A DNA stretch of 64,000 nt. Source: Linnemannia schmuckeri (Eukaryota; Mortierellomycota; Mortierellomycetes; Mortierellales; Mortierellaceae). Positions 33,500 to 45,309 of this stretch are shown piece after piece. How positions within the stretch are numbered: the first letter of the stretch is position 1; each line of letters opens with the position of its first letter. Made by a program: the position numbers and the translations under genes. The notes under the pieces are model-generated. The model worked only from the letters and a program-made list of their open reading frames with translations, was not told the origin of the DNA and did not search any database. The stretch covers positions 62,001 to 126,000 of the forward strand of contig JANATG010000009.1 in assembly GCA_029449235.1 (NCBI GenBank), read 5' to 3'.

Positions 33500-36400
33500 G
33501 AGCTACAGCGTCCGATTCAACCGCACGACCATTAGACGACCTCTATGGACACAGACAGCTTGGGCATGAGTATCGCGCAGGACAATTGTTTGCTGCATGC
33601 CGAGTCGAAATTTTAATAAGGATTTTTTTTTTTTTAATTTCATCCTCCACCATGTGCTTCCGGACCACATCCTGTGTCACCAAAGTAGAAAAACATGCTC
33701 ATTTCTCCAAGTCCCTCCTCTCACCCAGTACCACCATGGTCCATCCAAAAACAAGACAAGGCTCAAAGCGCCTTTTTTCGTTGGTTGTGGAACCCTAGTT
33801 ATGTGGTTGTGACAACTCAAGGGTGGATGGTGTACATGTATATTTTTTTTTCTTAGCAACGTTTTTTTGCCTTCTCTTCGACGCTGAGTACTTCGCAAAC
33901 ATTCTATTCCCGTCCTTGTCACTACGTTTATTTTTATCTAGGAATCACTCAGTCATTTCATTGCGATAAGAAAACGTATGGTGGAATGGTAAGAGTCTGA
34001 ATGGGATGTCAACGCCCTTGCTTCAGCCGCGCTGCGAAGGACATGAAGGCGAACAAAAGAAGGGAGAAAGTCTAATTGAAAAAAACGAAGACGCTACTGA
34101 AATATGTGCACTGAAATTTATAAAAATGGCAACCGACCTCTTGGAACATCGCAGCCTCTTTTGATCACTTTTAACAAGCAAGGCCGCGATTAATAGAGGT
34201 GATGAATTTGTTGAAGGGTGTTTGGCTCACTTTCAGGTTCCGCCGCATTATCTTTTCTATTAAACACGAGAAATAGAATAAATAAATAGTAGCATAAAAA
34301 TAGCGCGTACAGCGCTTATCCGTTCTTTTGACTATATGCAACTTTTTTCCTATATTCTTTTTCTTTCCAATTCTCATACCTATATTTTTCAGATGCATAA
34401 GATTCTTATTTTAAACGAACAAAGCAAAAAAATGGCCACAAGGCGCCGAATTTGTGAAGTGGTCAAACGATCTTTTTGCTCTTTTTCTTTGCACATTTTT
34501 TCCTGAATATCGTGCATATCATACTCCTCAATTCTAATGTATCTTGTCGATTGGTGATGACTGAGGAGCTTTATCATAGCTATTGCAAAAAAGCGGCCAT
34601 GCGAGGTTTTGAGAGGCGTGAAAGGTGGACTGTAACAGCCATTTACCTCAATGAAAAAAGTAGCGCTAGCTTGGTGCGATAGTACGGTGGTCTTTTCTTT
34701 TTTTTTTTTTGCGACCGCTGCAGAAGCTTATCCTAAGCAGCTTGATAGTCCTCAGAATGTGGTCCAACCAATCTTTTGTACAATTCTAGATAAGAGTCGT
34801 ACTTTGGTTTGATAACGCTGCAGATACAGTCTGCTCTTTGAACCTATCGAGCCGATTTGGAGATTGCCTGTAATATATAAAAATGCTATGAGACTCCAAC
34901 ATATGTACTAGCTGATAATACAATTGACCAAAAGATAGTGTTAATGAAAGTGCCTAGTCAATGGGCACTCGATCGTTTGTATGCAGAGCCAGCATATCTG
35001 ATTTTGACAACGCCCTTCCTCAACTTTCGAACAGCACGCTTGGCGGATGTGCTGTCGTCCACTGATTCATTAGCGCCACCTTCATCCTCCTCCATAATGT
35101 TGGTACAGACGAATCCCTCTGCATTGTCATCGTCTTTAACATCTATTGCTTCAGCATCACATGGCGCCTCTGCTTCCATTGTTATGAAATATTTTTTCTT
35201 GAATTGATTCGCATCCTAGTTTGAATATGAAAAATAAATAAAACAAACGGATGAAAGTCCGTTTGGTGACGAGCTATGTGATGGGAGTTCTCTGAAAAAC
35301 AAAGGTGAGCGATATCTAAAAGATCTCCATGATTAAATTTGCGTAACACATACACTTCTGTTGTGATTTGCATGTTCTTTTAAAAGCAAATAAGTTGACG
35401 ATATGCTTGTCCGGCTATGTGTTTTCCTTTTTTCAGTTTTCAAGGGTCCGCTTTTGCCTCTTTCAAAGACTTTTCCATCATCGTTCTTTCCTTTTCAGAC
35501 ATAGGGATGAATCGACAGCATCCACGCTGCCCTATACAATTATGAGTTATGCTTCATGGAACGATGAAGATCCGCGCTGCTCTTGTCACGCTCCATACTT
35601 TTTCTATTTTTTTCCGCAATTCTAGGTCCTAACAGGATAAAAATTCAGCTAGTTTTGTTCACCCTGTGAAATCAAATAATAAAAATAGGCAGAGAGGATA
35701 GCTAGCAGGAGCGTTGTTTTCTTTGCAATACTCTTATTATATTTTATTTCTACTTCACTTGTTGTCTTTATGTGACGCTCAAGACAAACTTCATTTAAAA
35801 GAACAAAAAAATATTTGGCCACGGATGAAGATCGGGTTCTCACCAATCATCAGATCACCCTCACACTCTCAATATGTAGGTTTTGTACACCCTACTACAA
35901 TTTATACTCAGCAGCTTGATCTTTCTGTGTGCAGCGAGCGATTGAGTTGTCGTATACTGAAAACAGCGGACAGAGAGGTTTCTGGACAGTGCGCAAGGTG
36001 CGCGGTAGCATCAGTGCATCCTCTAAAAAAAGAGTGGAGATCTTTTAGCGCAATGATGCGCTTATACTTTATACCTTCACGCTAGCAGAACACACATGCG
36101 ATTCCCATGCACCAAAGTAATCTACCTTTTTTCTTATCTGAAAAATTCAACTTCATCAAATGCAGCGATAGTAAGAGAGGGTGCTTTGCCGTTTGTTTTA
36201 CCATATGATAGTAAACACCAGGATTCCTCTTTCGTTCCTTATGGCTGGACTAATTATTTACATAAATTATTAAAGAGATGTCATCAACGATATTCGTGGG
36301 CGAAATGTTCCCGCTGTAAATTTTTTTCTTTTCATTCGATACATATCCCAAAGTATTTGTCCAAGGAATGGAATCTGACGGATGGGTACCTAGAGTCCAT

Positions 36401-37622
36401 GCTGAGGAGGCGCTTTGCGACGTGTTACTTCAAGAAAAAATAAAACAAATGGCGAATGATAACCACTTGCCATGTGCTTCCTTCTTGTGCACACCCTCCT
36501 CTGTCTCTTTTTTTATGGACTTTCAAATAAGCCATGATCGCAATTTTGGATGCGGATGTCTGCATGGGCGCTTGGTACTCCTTTCATGGTTTCTTCCGTT
36601 CTCTTTTATTTCTTTTTTTCAAGCACGAAGATGAATTAAAGACTTGACGCACTAGGTACAATACTTCAGAAAAACAATGAAGTCCTTGATTTATATGATC
36701 TGAACCTCCATTTCCTCTCTCCCCTTTTTTCTTCTCAAGGTCTCTGACGATAGTGTGATACGGCGCGAGGCACACTAAATGCAATCAAAGAATTAAATAA
36801 AGATGCAATCGGACGATAAGATTAGATCGTCTTCGTTTCAGTATCTGTATTGTTATTTTCTGAGCGCGGTTTCTTTCACTCCTTTCTATAAGTCTTTTTT
36901 TTTTTTTTTTTTGGCGCGCAGGAGTTTTGTTTGTATGAAGAAAAAAAAAACTACATGACGCCGGATTTCTATCCAAGCTGCATGCCTTTAATCCTTTTCT
37001 TTTTTTCTTTATATCGTCCATATCATGATACCCGATTTGGTGGTAGTATCTTGTTTCTCAGTATTATTAACCCATGGACATATTACGCTAATAAAAGCCA
37101 TAACGTGAGTGTAATGATAGGACACAGTAGAAAATGAAAAGGAGAGGCATAACGTGGTGAAGTGACGTGAAGAGAAGAAAAACGAGTACTCTCGAGAGAA
37201 GTAACTTTGCGCCCCTTGGATAGCCGATTGAACAAGCTCCATCATAACCTTCACCATTTTCTTGCGACCACAAGGAGTACATCACCTGCAAGTAAAAAAA
37301 ATAAAAAAATAAAATATGAGTGCAGTAATATTCGAGGCGCGTTTTGTCACGCGTGAAAGAGGGAACTGATCACTTTTTTACACTATGTGACTGTGAACTG
37401 GAGATATATCCTTTGGATGTAAACAAATGCGGCTCACAAACAGCGACTGAAGCTATAGCTCGTCGCTCATACTGACCAAACAGAAGAATGGTCCATAAGC
37501 CCAAGTTCCTGAACAAAAAAACCAACAGACATCCTTCCAAAGCGGCGTGGTGTCAAGAAATACATGGTTTATTTTCATTTTTTGATCGTTCTCCATCCAC
37601 ACAGTCATCCTTCCAAGACGCT
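32783..37622. other. Long A/T-rich gene-poor interval
   Basis: Nearly 5 kb with no recognised gene. It holds a T35 tract (33463-33497), many short A/T runs and only short frames. The minus-strand frame 34958-35179 encodes an acidic then basic 73-residue peptide (ends YAGSAYKRSSAH) of unknown kind. The + frames at 35714-36443 have no family resemblance that I can see. The interval may contain old transposon remains too eroded to recognise. Confidence 0.45.
33463..33497. repeat. T35 homopolymer
   Basis: This is the longest homopolymer in the window, in the middle of the gene-poor tract. Read on the minus strand it would be a poly(A) tail after a sequence at 33498-33560 that contains GGTTGAATC. 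That looks faintly like a tRNA T-arm, but no complete tRNA or SINE can be built there. Confidence 0.9.
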
Positions 37623-39426
37623 CTATGCAGAGGGGACCTTGGCCTCAGCAACGACCTGGGCAAACTCGCCATTCTCAACCATCTCGGTAACGATATCCAA
37701 ACCGCCCAAAAGCTCGCCCTTGAAGAAGACCATAGGGAAGGTGGGCCAGTCAACATGTGTCTTCAGTCCCTGGCGGATATCGTCGTCCTCCAGAATGTCA
37801 AACGAGTCGTAGGTCACTCCCTGGTCCGCCAACAACGCCACCAATTTCCTATTGAAACGATAATATAGTAACAAATAGGTGTTTGTTAGTCAAGTGTACG
37901 CATCCCAAAAGAAACACTACGGCCGTGAACAGTTATGCACAGGATCTGATAACGGTCCTAGTTCCAGAGAAAGAATAAAGAGATGTCTTACTTTGAGAAA
38001 CCGCAACGAGGGGTCTCTGGGCTGCCCTTGATGAAGATCATGACAGGGGCCTTGTGGATGAGTTCGTCCATGCGGGTCTTGAGATCCTTCTCTGCTGGTA
38101 CAAGTGCTTGGAACTCTCCTGTAGCGACCAACTCCTTGACAACATCCAATCCTCCAACAAACTCGCCCTTCACATACACCTATTATTCCCAAGTAAAAAA
38201 GAGTCATAGATTAGTCTCATTGTACGAAAAGCGTAATAAGAGCGAGGGAACAAAACAAAGGCCAACTGTCAAAAAAAAAAGAAAGGTTACCTGGGGGAAG
38301 GTAGGCCAGTCAGAGAAGGCCTTCATGGCCTGACGGACTTCTTCATCAGCCAAGATGTTGAACGAGCTGAAGCGAATGTTCTGGGCAGTCAAGATCTCGA
38401 GCAACTGACGCGAGAATTGGCAGCGAGGGGCGGTGGGGGTTCCTTTGATAAAGACCATGACGCTCGAGCTGCTGGTCAGTTCCTTGAGTCTGGCGTTCAT
38501 CTCCTCTGCAGACATGGTGGGGGCTGCTGCTACCGAGGGAGTAGCAGCAGTAGCATTGGCTCCGTTAGATGCTGATGAGGCGGGTGACTTTGAGTACTTG
38601 GCGACGGTCTTGGACAGCTCTGGTGGGTTGGCACCCTCAACACGATCCACCACCTTGCCCTCCTATTAAGTTTATGTGAAGAGTGCGAAGTAGTATGTGA
38701 GTTTGTTATTCTTGTATGTGTTCCCTGGTGGTTGCCTTGATGTCAATGGTTGAGAGTGTGCTTCTTGTTGTTTGTCTTTCTTGCAGATAATCCCCTGATG
38801 TCAGTCCTGCTGTAAACGAGGTAGAGTATGTCTCTGTAATCTCACTACCTTCATCTCTTTATCTACTAACATGTCGTCTTGAGAGTGACCGCTGATGTTG
38901 TTATTTATCCCGCTGCGCTGTGGATCACTGTCCACTGTATATGCGTCAGGTTCTCTGCTTCCATAACAAAGTCGTCTCCTGAATAAGCTCCCGATAGCCC
39001 TACCAATTTCCTGCTCTGCGTGCTTGTTTCCCCCCTATCTCCTTACCTTGACGAAGACAAAACTGGGGACGGCGGCAATCTCGTACTCTTCAGAAATATC
39101 AGGGAACTTTTCCGCCTCGATCTATTCTCACACATGTCACCATTCAACAAAAACAACTGATTAGACAACCTTTCAAACGATCAACAAACAAAAAAGCTCG
39201 CTCCTTCTTATTCTCTCATTGCAGTCAAATTAAGATTAATTACCTTGATGAACTTGATGTTGGAGTTCTTGGATGCGAGCTCCTCAAAGACATCGTTCAT
39301 TTGGACACAAGGTGGGGCCCAGGCGGCCCAGAAGTTCAAGGCATAGACGGTCGAGGATGTGGGCTGGTAGACGGCGGTGAAGTCGTCGTCTGTGCCGATG
39401 ACGGTGTAGTTTGAGATGGCAGCCAT
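37623..39426 (-). CDS. GLRX3: Monothiol glutaredoxin GRX3/4 (PICOT, thioredoxin-Grx-Grx)
   Basis: Five exons (39244-39426, 39047-39121, 38291-38662, 37992-38179, 37623-37848) give 347 residues; human GLRX3 has 335. The N-terminal thioredoxin-like domain has NFWAAWAPPCVQMNDVFEEL with a single active-site-like Cys. An Ala/Ser-rich linker follows, then two glutaredoxin domains, each with the FIKGxPxxPRC start and WPTFPxVxxKGELxGGLDIV end. The second domain has the canonical CGFS, whereas the first has CQFS (PRCQFSRQ). The protein binds [2Fe-2S] clusters with glutathione and delivers iron and iron-sulfur clusters in cytosol and nucleus, usually with a BolA partner. Having two Grx domains matches animals more than yeast Grx3/4, which have one. 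Confidence 0.94.
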
Positions 39427-40139
39427 ATTGTATGTGTTTGTATTGTTCGTTAATTAGAGGGGAGTAGTGTGTGTGAGAGGGAGAGAGGTGAAGGTCGATT
39501 ATGAGGAGAGTGAGGAGAGAAGAATAAAGAATGAAAAGAAAAAAAGAGAGAAGCGTGGCCTTGAAACATTGTTGCTGCAAGAAGAGGCCAAAACGACGAC
39601 AGGTTAGTCAGCTCGCACCTCATTGGACAGAAGCCTATCACTCTGACCAGTGATCCAGAGGGTATCTGATCGGAAAAAGTCGCAACAGGGGAAAGAAGGG
39701 CAACATTTGCAAATATTAAAGGGCTCCCTCCCTCTTGTGGTTCGTCCTGGATCAAAGGGATCCAAAGGAACAAAGGTGACGACCCCAGGGATATAAACGG
39801 TTGAACCCCACTCTCATACACAAACTCATTCTTCTCCACCTGGGTACAATTATTCACTAACATAAGTATAGACAAGAGCGCACAAAAGATATATTTTTTT
39901 TCTGCTTCTGCAGAGTACAGAAGGATTTGTTTTTATTTTACAAGAACCAGGGGCTGTGGGCTGGCAAAAAAAAAGCAAGTTTGAAGAAAAGATTAATCTT
40001 TGAAAGCTTGGGCGGTCCCGGGGGGGTTGGTTTGGTTGGTTGGGTAGGGAGGATTAAAACAATAAGGAAAGAGAGAGCGAATTGGTTCTATACATAAGGA
40101 AGGAGGATAATGATGCGGCGAAGGAATGGAGCAGCATAT
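39427..40139. promoter_or_regulatory. Upstream region of GRX3 and 3' flank of histone H4
   Basis: The interval contains the GRX3 5' leader near 39427 and the histone H4 3' UTR near 40139. A 141-residue minus-strand frame at 39450-39875 is Ser/Leu/Phe-rich and has no family resemblance. No gene is called. Confidence 0.4.
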
Positions 40140-40451
40140 TTATCCGCCGAAACCGTAGAGGGTGCGTCCCTGGCGCTTGAGAGCGTAGACGACATCGAGG
40201 GAAGTGACGGTCTTGCGCTTGGCGTGCTCGGTGTAGGTGACGGCGTCACGGATGACGTTCTCGAGGAAGACCTTGAGGACGGAGCGGGTCTCCTCGTAGA
40301 TGAGGCCGGAGATACGCTTGACACCACCACGACGGGCGAGACGACGGATGGCGGGCTTGGTGATACCCTGGATGTTGTCACGAAGAATCTTGCGGTGGCG
40401 CTTGGCACCACCCTTTCCGAGACCCTTTCCACCTTTACCGCGGCCAGACAT
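40140..40451 (-). CDS. H4: Histone H4
   Basis: The gene is intronless and encodes 103 residues, the exact family length. It starts [20 protein letters not shown] and ends [12 protein letters not shown], and the core ([20 protein letters not shown]) is essentially invariant. H4 pairs with H3 in the nucleosome tetramer, and its Lys-rich N-terminal tail is the target of acetylation. Codon use is strongly biased to C-ending codons, as expected for an S-phase gene of high output. It is transcribed divergently from the H3 gene 826 bp away. A TATA-like TTATAA lies about 100 bp upstream of the start codon. Confidence 0.99.
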
Positions 40452-41277
40452 GATGTGAAGTAGTTGTTTTTGAGGGGGGAGAGAGGGGGAGAAGTTGTTT
40501 GTAGAATAGAAGAAAAAAAAAAGATTGGCGGGGTGGGCGGGGGCTGGTCTACTTATAAGGGAGCGGCCACTTGTTGCGAATCTTGCGTGAGACCCGTGTA
40601 GAATTCAAACTTAACGAAAAATGAAGATTGAAACTGAAAACGAAAACTGATTTTCATTTTTCGCGTGCTTCAGACGACAAGGGGGTTCAAGCGAAATGAT
40701 TATTTTAGCCTTTTTTTTTTCAGTTTTGAAGGGTGAGGTGAAAATAAAAAAAAAAAGTTTTCGGAGTGAACAGCGAAAATAAAAAACAAAAAAAAAGTCA
40801 ATCGAAAAGGGTTATTTCGGAAGTTAAGTTAACTACTTCATATTCTTTCCACAGTTGCACATATACACCCAAGTCCCTTCAAATGCACGCTCGCGTCCAC
40901 TGATGATCGTGCACTTCAGGAATATTTTGCCTCGCACACACAATACGGACCTTCCATAAAAACATGGTAAAGTCAGAATTACGTGTTGTTTTTGTTTTTT
41001 TTTGTGCAAGTCGCGCGAACACCTTAAAAACAGAATTCACGTTTTCTCAGAAAAAACAAAAAAAAAAAAAACAAAAAGTGAATTCACTTCTCTGCTCATC
41101 TCGACGCGACCTGGACTTCAAACCTGACTTTGCTCATTCTCATCAGGACTATAAAGCCCTCCAGGACTGCCACCCCACCCGCCCTTTTTTTTTCCCCTCT
41201 TTTCTCTTTTTCTCTTTTTTCCCCTCATTCACCAAATCCACAACACCACCACCCACAACTAACACATATAACCAACA
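40452..41277. promoter_or_regulatory. Divergent H4-H3 promoter
   Basis: TATA elements lie at 40553-40558 (H4 side) and 41150-41155 (H3 side), about 100 and 123 bp from the start codons. Between them is an A-rich block with repeated GAAAAcGAAAA-like units, the motif TTTTCATTTTTC near 40651 and GCGAAAATAAAAAACAAA at 40773-40790. Closely similar motifs occur in the H2B-H2A spacer, so they are candidates for a shared histone control element. Confidence 0.6.
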
Positions 41278-41688
41278 ATGGCTCGTACCAAGCAGACCGC
41301 CCGCAAGTCCACCGGAGGAAAGGCTCCCCGCAAGCAGCTCGCCACCAAGGCTGCCCGCAAGTCCGCCCCCGCCACCGGAGGTGTCAAGAAGCCCCATCGT
41401 TACCGCCCCGGTACCGTCGCCCTTCGTGAGATCCGTCGCTACCAGAAGTCGACCGAGCTCTTGATCCGCAAGCTCCCCTTCCAGCGTCTCGTCCGTGAGA
41501 TCGCCCAGGACTTCAAGACCGACCTTCGTTTCCAGTCCTCGGCCATCGGTGCTCTTCAGGAGGCCTCCGAGGCTTACCTCGTCTCCCTCTTCGAGGACAC
41601 CAACTTGGCTGCCATCCACGCCAAGCGTGTCACCATCCAGCCCAAGGATATCCACTTGGCCCGCCGTCTCCGTGGCGAGCGCACCTAA
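41278..41688 (+). CDS. H3: Histone H3
   Basis: The gene is intronless and encodes 136 residues. It starts MARTKQTARKSTGGKAPRKQ and ends DIHLARRLRGERT. The N-terminal tail keeps K4, K9, S10, K14, K27 and K36 (counted without Met) for modification. The core has the RYQKSTELLIRKLPFQRLVR helix. The sequence around SSAIGALQEASEAYLVSLF is a fungal H3 variant of the animal H3 alpha-2 region. The codon bias is extreme. The larger open frame on the opposite strand (41149-41940) is its shadow. Confidence 0.99.
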   Translation: MARTKQTARKSTGGKAPRKQLATKAARKSAPATGGVKKPHRYRPGTVALREIRRYQKSTELLIRKLPFQRLVREIAQDFKTDLRFQSSAIGALQEASEAYLVSLFEDTNLAAIHAKRVTIQPKDIHLARRLRGERT

Positions 41689-42223
41689 AGTGTTGTGCCT
41701 CTTCGTTTCGTTTAGCACTCCTTTTCCCTCATTTGTCTTATAATCTTTTTCTCCCCCTCTCTTTGTAACATTAATCCGAGTAAAGCAAAGCCAGCCAGCC
41801 AGCAGCTTCAAAATTAGAAGGTCGCACCTCTTTTTTTTCTTTTTATTTTTTTTTGCGTACACGTTATAAATGAATGTAGCCAAATGGAACTGAAAAGAAA
41901 ATAATAAAGAAGCACATTCAAGCGAAGATCTCGTCTTCAATGATCTCTGAAAGTGGCTGTTATGAAGTTATAACTGATAAAAGGTGAGGGTATGATAGTC
42001 CCTGAAGCATTGGTGAAGAGACAATGGTCTTCAGGAACAATCAGGTGAGAAAATTTGATCAGGTCAAAGTCGCCTCGTCACACGCCCCTCGCACGAGTCC
42101 CCCTTTGTCCTCCATAGCCCTGCCTTGTGCACAAAGCTCATCCACACATCACTTCTCTCACTTTACATCTTTTCTTGATTCACTTCACCTTCCTTCCCCC
42201 TCTCCACTTCTCATCCATTCAAC
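41689..42223. promoter_or_regulatory. Histone H3 3' UTR and GMF promoter
   Basis: The interval holds the H3 3' flank, including T-rich sequence at 41830-41860, and a C/T-rich leader ending just before the GMF start codon. No other gene is seen. Confidence 0.4.
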
Positions 42224-42936
42224 ATGTCACAAACCTGCGACATTGATCCCGCCCTCCTCGAAAAACTCGAAGCATTCCGGTTTGCCAAGCGGTCTCAAGG
42301 AAACGCCGCCCTCATCTGTAAACCCTCTTTTTTTCTACATTCAACAAACAGCAACAGAGCAACAAATAACATGCCAAGACACAAATTCTCCTCAGCATCG
42401 TTACTGAACTTGTACGCCTTACTATAACTCGCTTCCTCGTTCATTTGTAATGTAGGCAAAATTGACAAGGACAAGTTGCTGATTGTCGAGGACGAGGATG
42501 AGGACAACCTGTCGATAGAAGACTTGGCCGAGCTCTTGCCCGATAACACTCCTCGCTACGTCGTCCTAAGCTTCGAGGTACAACCTTTTTGCACCCTCAC
42601 CTTACTTACACACAATTGTGTATCTGTCACGTCACCAACGCGTCAAATCAGCCTTCATACTCACAACCCAAACCCCACCTTCACTCGCTAACATACCTCA
42701 CTCGCTTTCTTTGTTTTCTCTACCTCACAAATCAGTTGAAGCACGATGACGGAAGACAATCATACCCACTCGTATTCCTCTACTACTCGCCCAAGGGCGT
42801 CAAACCCGAGCTCAACATGCTCTACGCCTCTGCAAAGACCTACTTCCAGAACAAGGCCGGACTCGGCAAGGTCTTTGATCTCCAGGACCCCGAGGAATTG
42901 ACCGACCACTGGTTGCGTGCTAAGCTCCTCAAGTAA
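42224..42936 (+). CDS. GMF1: Glia maturation factor (GMF/AIM7), ADF-homology Arp2/3 debranching factor
   Basis: Three exons (42224-42317, 42456-42577, 42736-42936) give 138 residues, the normal family length. The ADF-H landmarks are in order: PALLEKLEAFRFAKRSQGNAA, CKIDKDKLLIVEDED, LPDNTPRYVVLSFE, HDDGRQSYPLVFLYYSP, and the C-terminal DLTEEWLREKL-type helix as EELTDHWLRAKLLK. GMF binds the Arp2/3 complex, not actin, and promotes dissociation of branch junctions. All splice phases agree (1, 0). Confidence 0.93.
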
Positions 42937-43318
42937 TCCCTCTCCTCGACCGAAAGTACGCAATGTTGTAGTAGTAGTATTAATAAAACATCAAAAAGCG
43001 AAAAAAGATCGCATGATGACCCATGACCCGCTCGTACCGCTATGTGTGACGAGACTGAATGAGTTGCTTGTTTCTATGCGTGGTTGCTGCCTGTTCTTCC
43101 AAGATTCGGTCCAAATGAGGACATACGTGTTGCGATGAAAAAATGTTCCGCTGATGTTTATTGTGTTGTCAAAATGCGAGGGTTCTCTCTTGCTACCGAC
43201 TCTTGCGAAAAGAAAGAATAAAGCGGACATCGCCATCTCTCTTTTCCAATGAGCCCAGTTCGATCTGTCCCGTCTATAGTCCAGACAAAATCGTTGCGTC
43301 GTACTCGTTGTCCCACAC
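42937..43318. other. Convergent 3' region of GMF and ERV14
   Basis: Two genes converge here. An AATAAA at about 42981 can serve GMF, and on the opposite strand T-rich sequence follows ERV14. No coding sequence is supported. Confidence 0.4.
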
Positions 43319-44823
43319 TTAGGAGTCGTTGACCAAAGCCAAGATCATGCTAGAGAGCAGAAAAGAAAGAAGACAAGGAGGGCATTGTGAGCACAGCGAA
43401 ATCTCTTCAAGATAAACAAGGGTTTCCAACTCGGATCGTAAAGGTTTTTCCTGCACTCGTGCTTTCCCACTCCCGCTTCTGCTCAAAGAAACAAATACAA
43501 AACTTACCGGTAGAGGTAGTAGAAGAAGCTGAGGAGGTAGAATCCGAGCTTGATGAAGCACTCTTTCTTGTGCTGGCCCAAGGTACGGAAGATCTCTGTG
43601 GCGTCAAACATGTGCTTTCCATTCATGACCCTATAACGACAAAGAGGTACAGGGAGCCAAGATAACGATTGTCAGTATTTTGTAAAAGTTTGAAAATAAC
43701 AGAGCCTTGTCCTTTGATCCTTTTTTCCTCTTGTCATCGATCGCTTCCAGTTCGCAAGTTCACATGAGAACCATAAAAGCGACTAAGAGCGACGTACTTG
43801 TTGGCGTTGTAGGCGACGAGTGGCAAGTTCCAGGCGGTGGCGATCCACTGTCCACTGATCAGGAAGATGAAAGACAAAAATGCGTGGACAAACATCTCTG
43901 GCACCACAAACTATTCATCAGCGAAAAGAACGATGTCGTATTTTGCGCAATGGGTTAGAGGGGTTCTCGAGCTGGAAAAGATGCCCTGTGGTTTTACGGT
44001 CCGTTTCATTGGACTCGTGTCAATGCAAACCAAAATCTGCCAAGAAAGAAGTTGTTATCCTTACCTGGTTCAACTTGTTACAGAGCTCGATAGGGTTGAT
44101 GTAATCGACCTACGTGAAAATACGTTATTCATCACGTCAGACAATGGAAGATAGGTTGATCGTTAGTACCTCCTCCCAGTTTCAATGAAGTAGCGAGTCT
44201 GGATCAGAGAACAGTCGGTCTTCCTCGTCCTGGCCGCTGTAAGATTTTCGTCGAATTTCCTCGGAAGAGTTGGATGTTGTCCTGTAGTTAAACTTCTTTT
44301 CTCCCCTGTTGTTGAGCGCGTCATCACATCGTTGATCGAATTCACCTTATCCGATCCGTTGGATGAAAAGGGCGAAAGCGATAACAAACATTGAGCAGAG
44401 CGATCGAAACGGACAGCTCAAAAACAAAGTGAGGTGTCGGCAACACCTTTTATGTCTCGGAGTCGACTTCCAAAGTGAGCGTGGCACGCGCGTGAATAAA
44501 GATGAGACTTGTATGTACCTCGAGATCACTAATCAAGATGACCTATTCGAGTAAAAACACAGATGAACATAAGGACGAGAGGGTTAGTTGAGGGTTGCTG
44601 GAACAACCAGAGACGAGTCCATCCAGGGAGAGAGAGAGAGAATAGGATGGAAGGGAGGGTATGTAAGGCGAGATGGATTGACATCGCGCGTGTGAGCGTG
44701 TTATTTTTTGTTCGATGGAGAGAAGAAAAGGGAGCGTGTGTGACATACAAAGAAGACCTTGACGAAGAGGAGGGCGGCGCCGATGATGACGCCGAACAAG
44801 AAGACCATAGCCTCGGCAGACAT
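43319..44823 (-). CDS. ERV14: ERV14/cornichon-family ER export cargo receptor
   Basis: Six exons (44749-44823, 44519-44542, 44065-44109, 43798-43910, 43508-43630, 43319-43349), one only 24 nt long, join in phase to 136 residues; yeast Erv14 has 138. The order is a first hydrophobic segment (MVFLFGVIIGAALLFVKVFF), DLEVDYINPIELCNKLNQ, which is the family signature, then PEMFVHAFLSFIFLISGQW, WNLPLVAYNANK, DATEIFRTLGQHKKECFIKL, and the final membrane segment GFYLLSFFYYLYRMILAL. The family packs membrane cargo into COPII vesicles. The short exons are supported by the match of every joined motif to Erv14. Confidence 0.93.
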
Positions 44824-45309
44824 GATGTGTGATATGTATTAGAATAAGAGTAAGAGTAAGGAAGGGAGTGAGTTGGTGGTATGAGGAAAGGAGGATGAAG
44901 ATGGAAAAAAGATGGATAAGAGGAAGGTTGAAGTTCAGATAAAAAGAGCGAGTGGACCAACGACGGGAAAGGGAAAAAGAGCACTTGAACACACGCACGC
45001 AATGTGTGGACACAAAGCACTAAACTCAGCAAGAATGACTGATCTTTTGAAGAGTCAAAGTCAAGCCCAGGTACATCACGGCACAGATAACGAAATCACA
45101 ATCAGACGACGTGGATCACCCTCGATCCGTCCCATACTTGCTCCACTTGTGAAAAAAAACGATCAAGTCGATGAAAGAGTGAAAGACGACTGGTAGGTGG
45201 CTTAGCAAAAATTTAGGCTAGTCACGTGTACACTTCTCTCCTTCCACCAAGTATAGTTGGAGCACAAGGCCGCAGAAAAGTGAAAAATCCTCTCTCTCAT
45301 TTAGTCAAG
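44824..45309. promoter_or_regulatory. Divergent promoter of ERV14 and ribosomal protein uL15
   Basis: This 486-bp spacer separates divergent genes. A GTCACGTG octamer lies at 45221-45228, only about 80 bp upstream of the ribosomal protein start codon. The sequence next to 44824 is pyrimidine-rich on the ERV14 strand. Confidence 0.45.

Noticed and set aside
33498..33570. Possible tRNA or tRNA-derived SINE next to the T35 tract
   Set aside because: GGTTGAATC on the minus strand recalls a T-arm, but acceptor and anticodon stems cannot be formed.
41149..41940. 263-residue frame antisense to histone H3
   Set aside because: Shadow of H3 codon bias with UTR on both sides.
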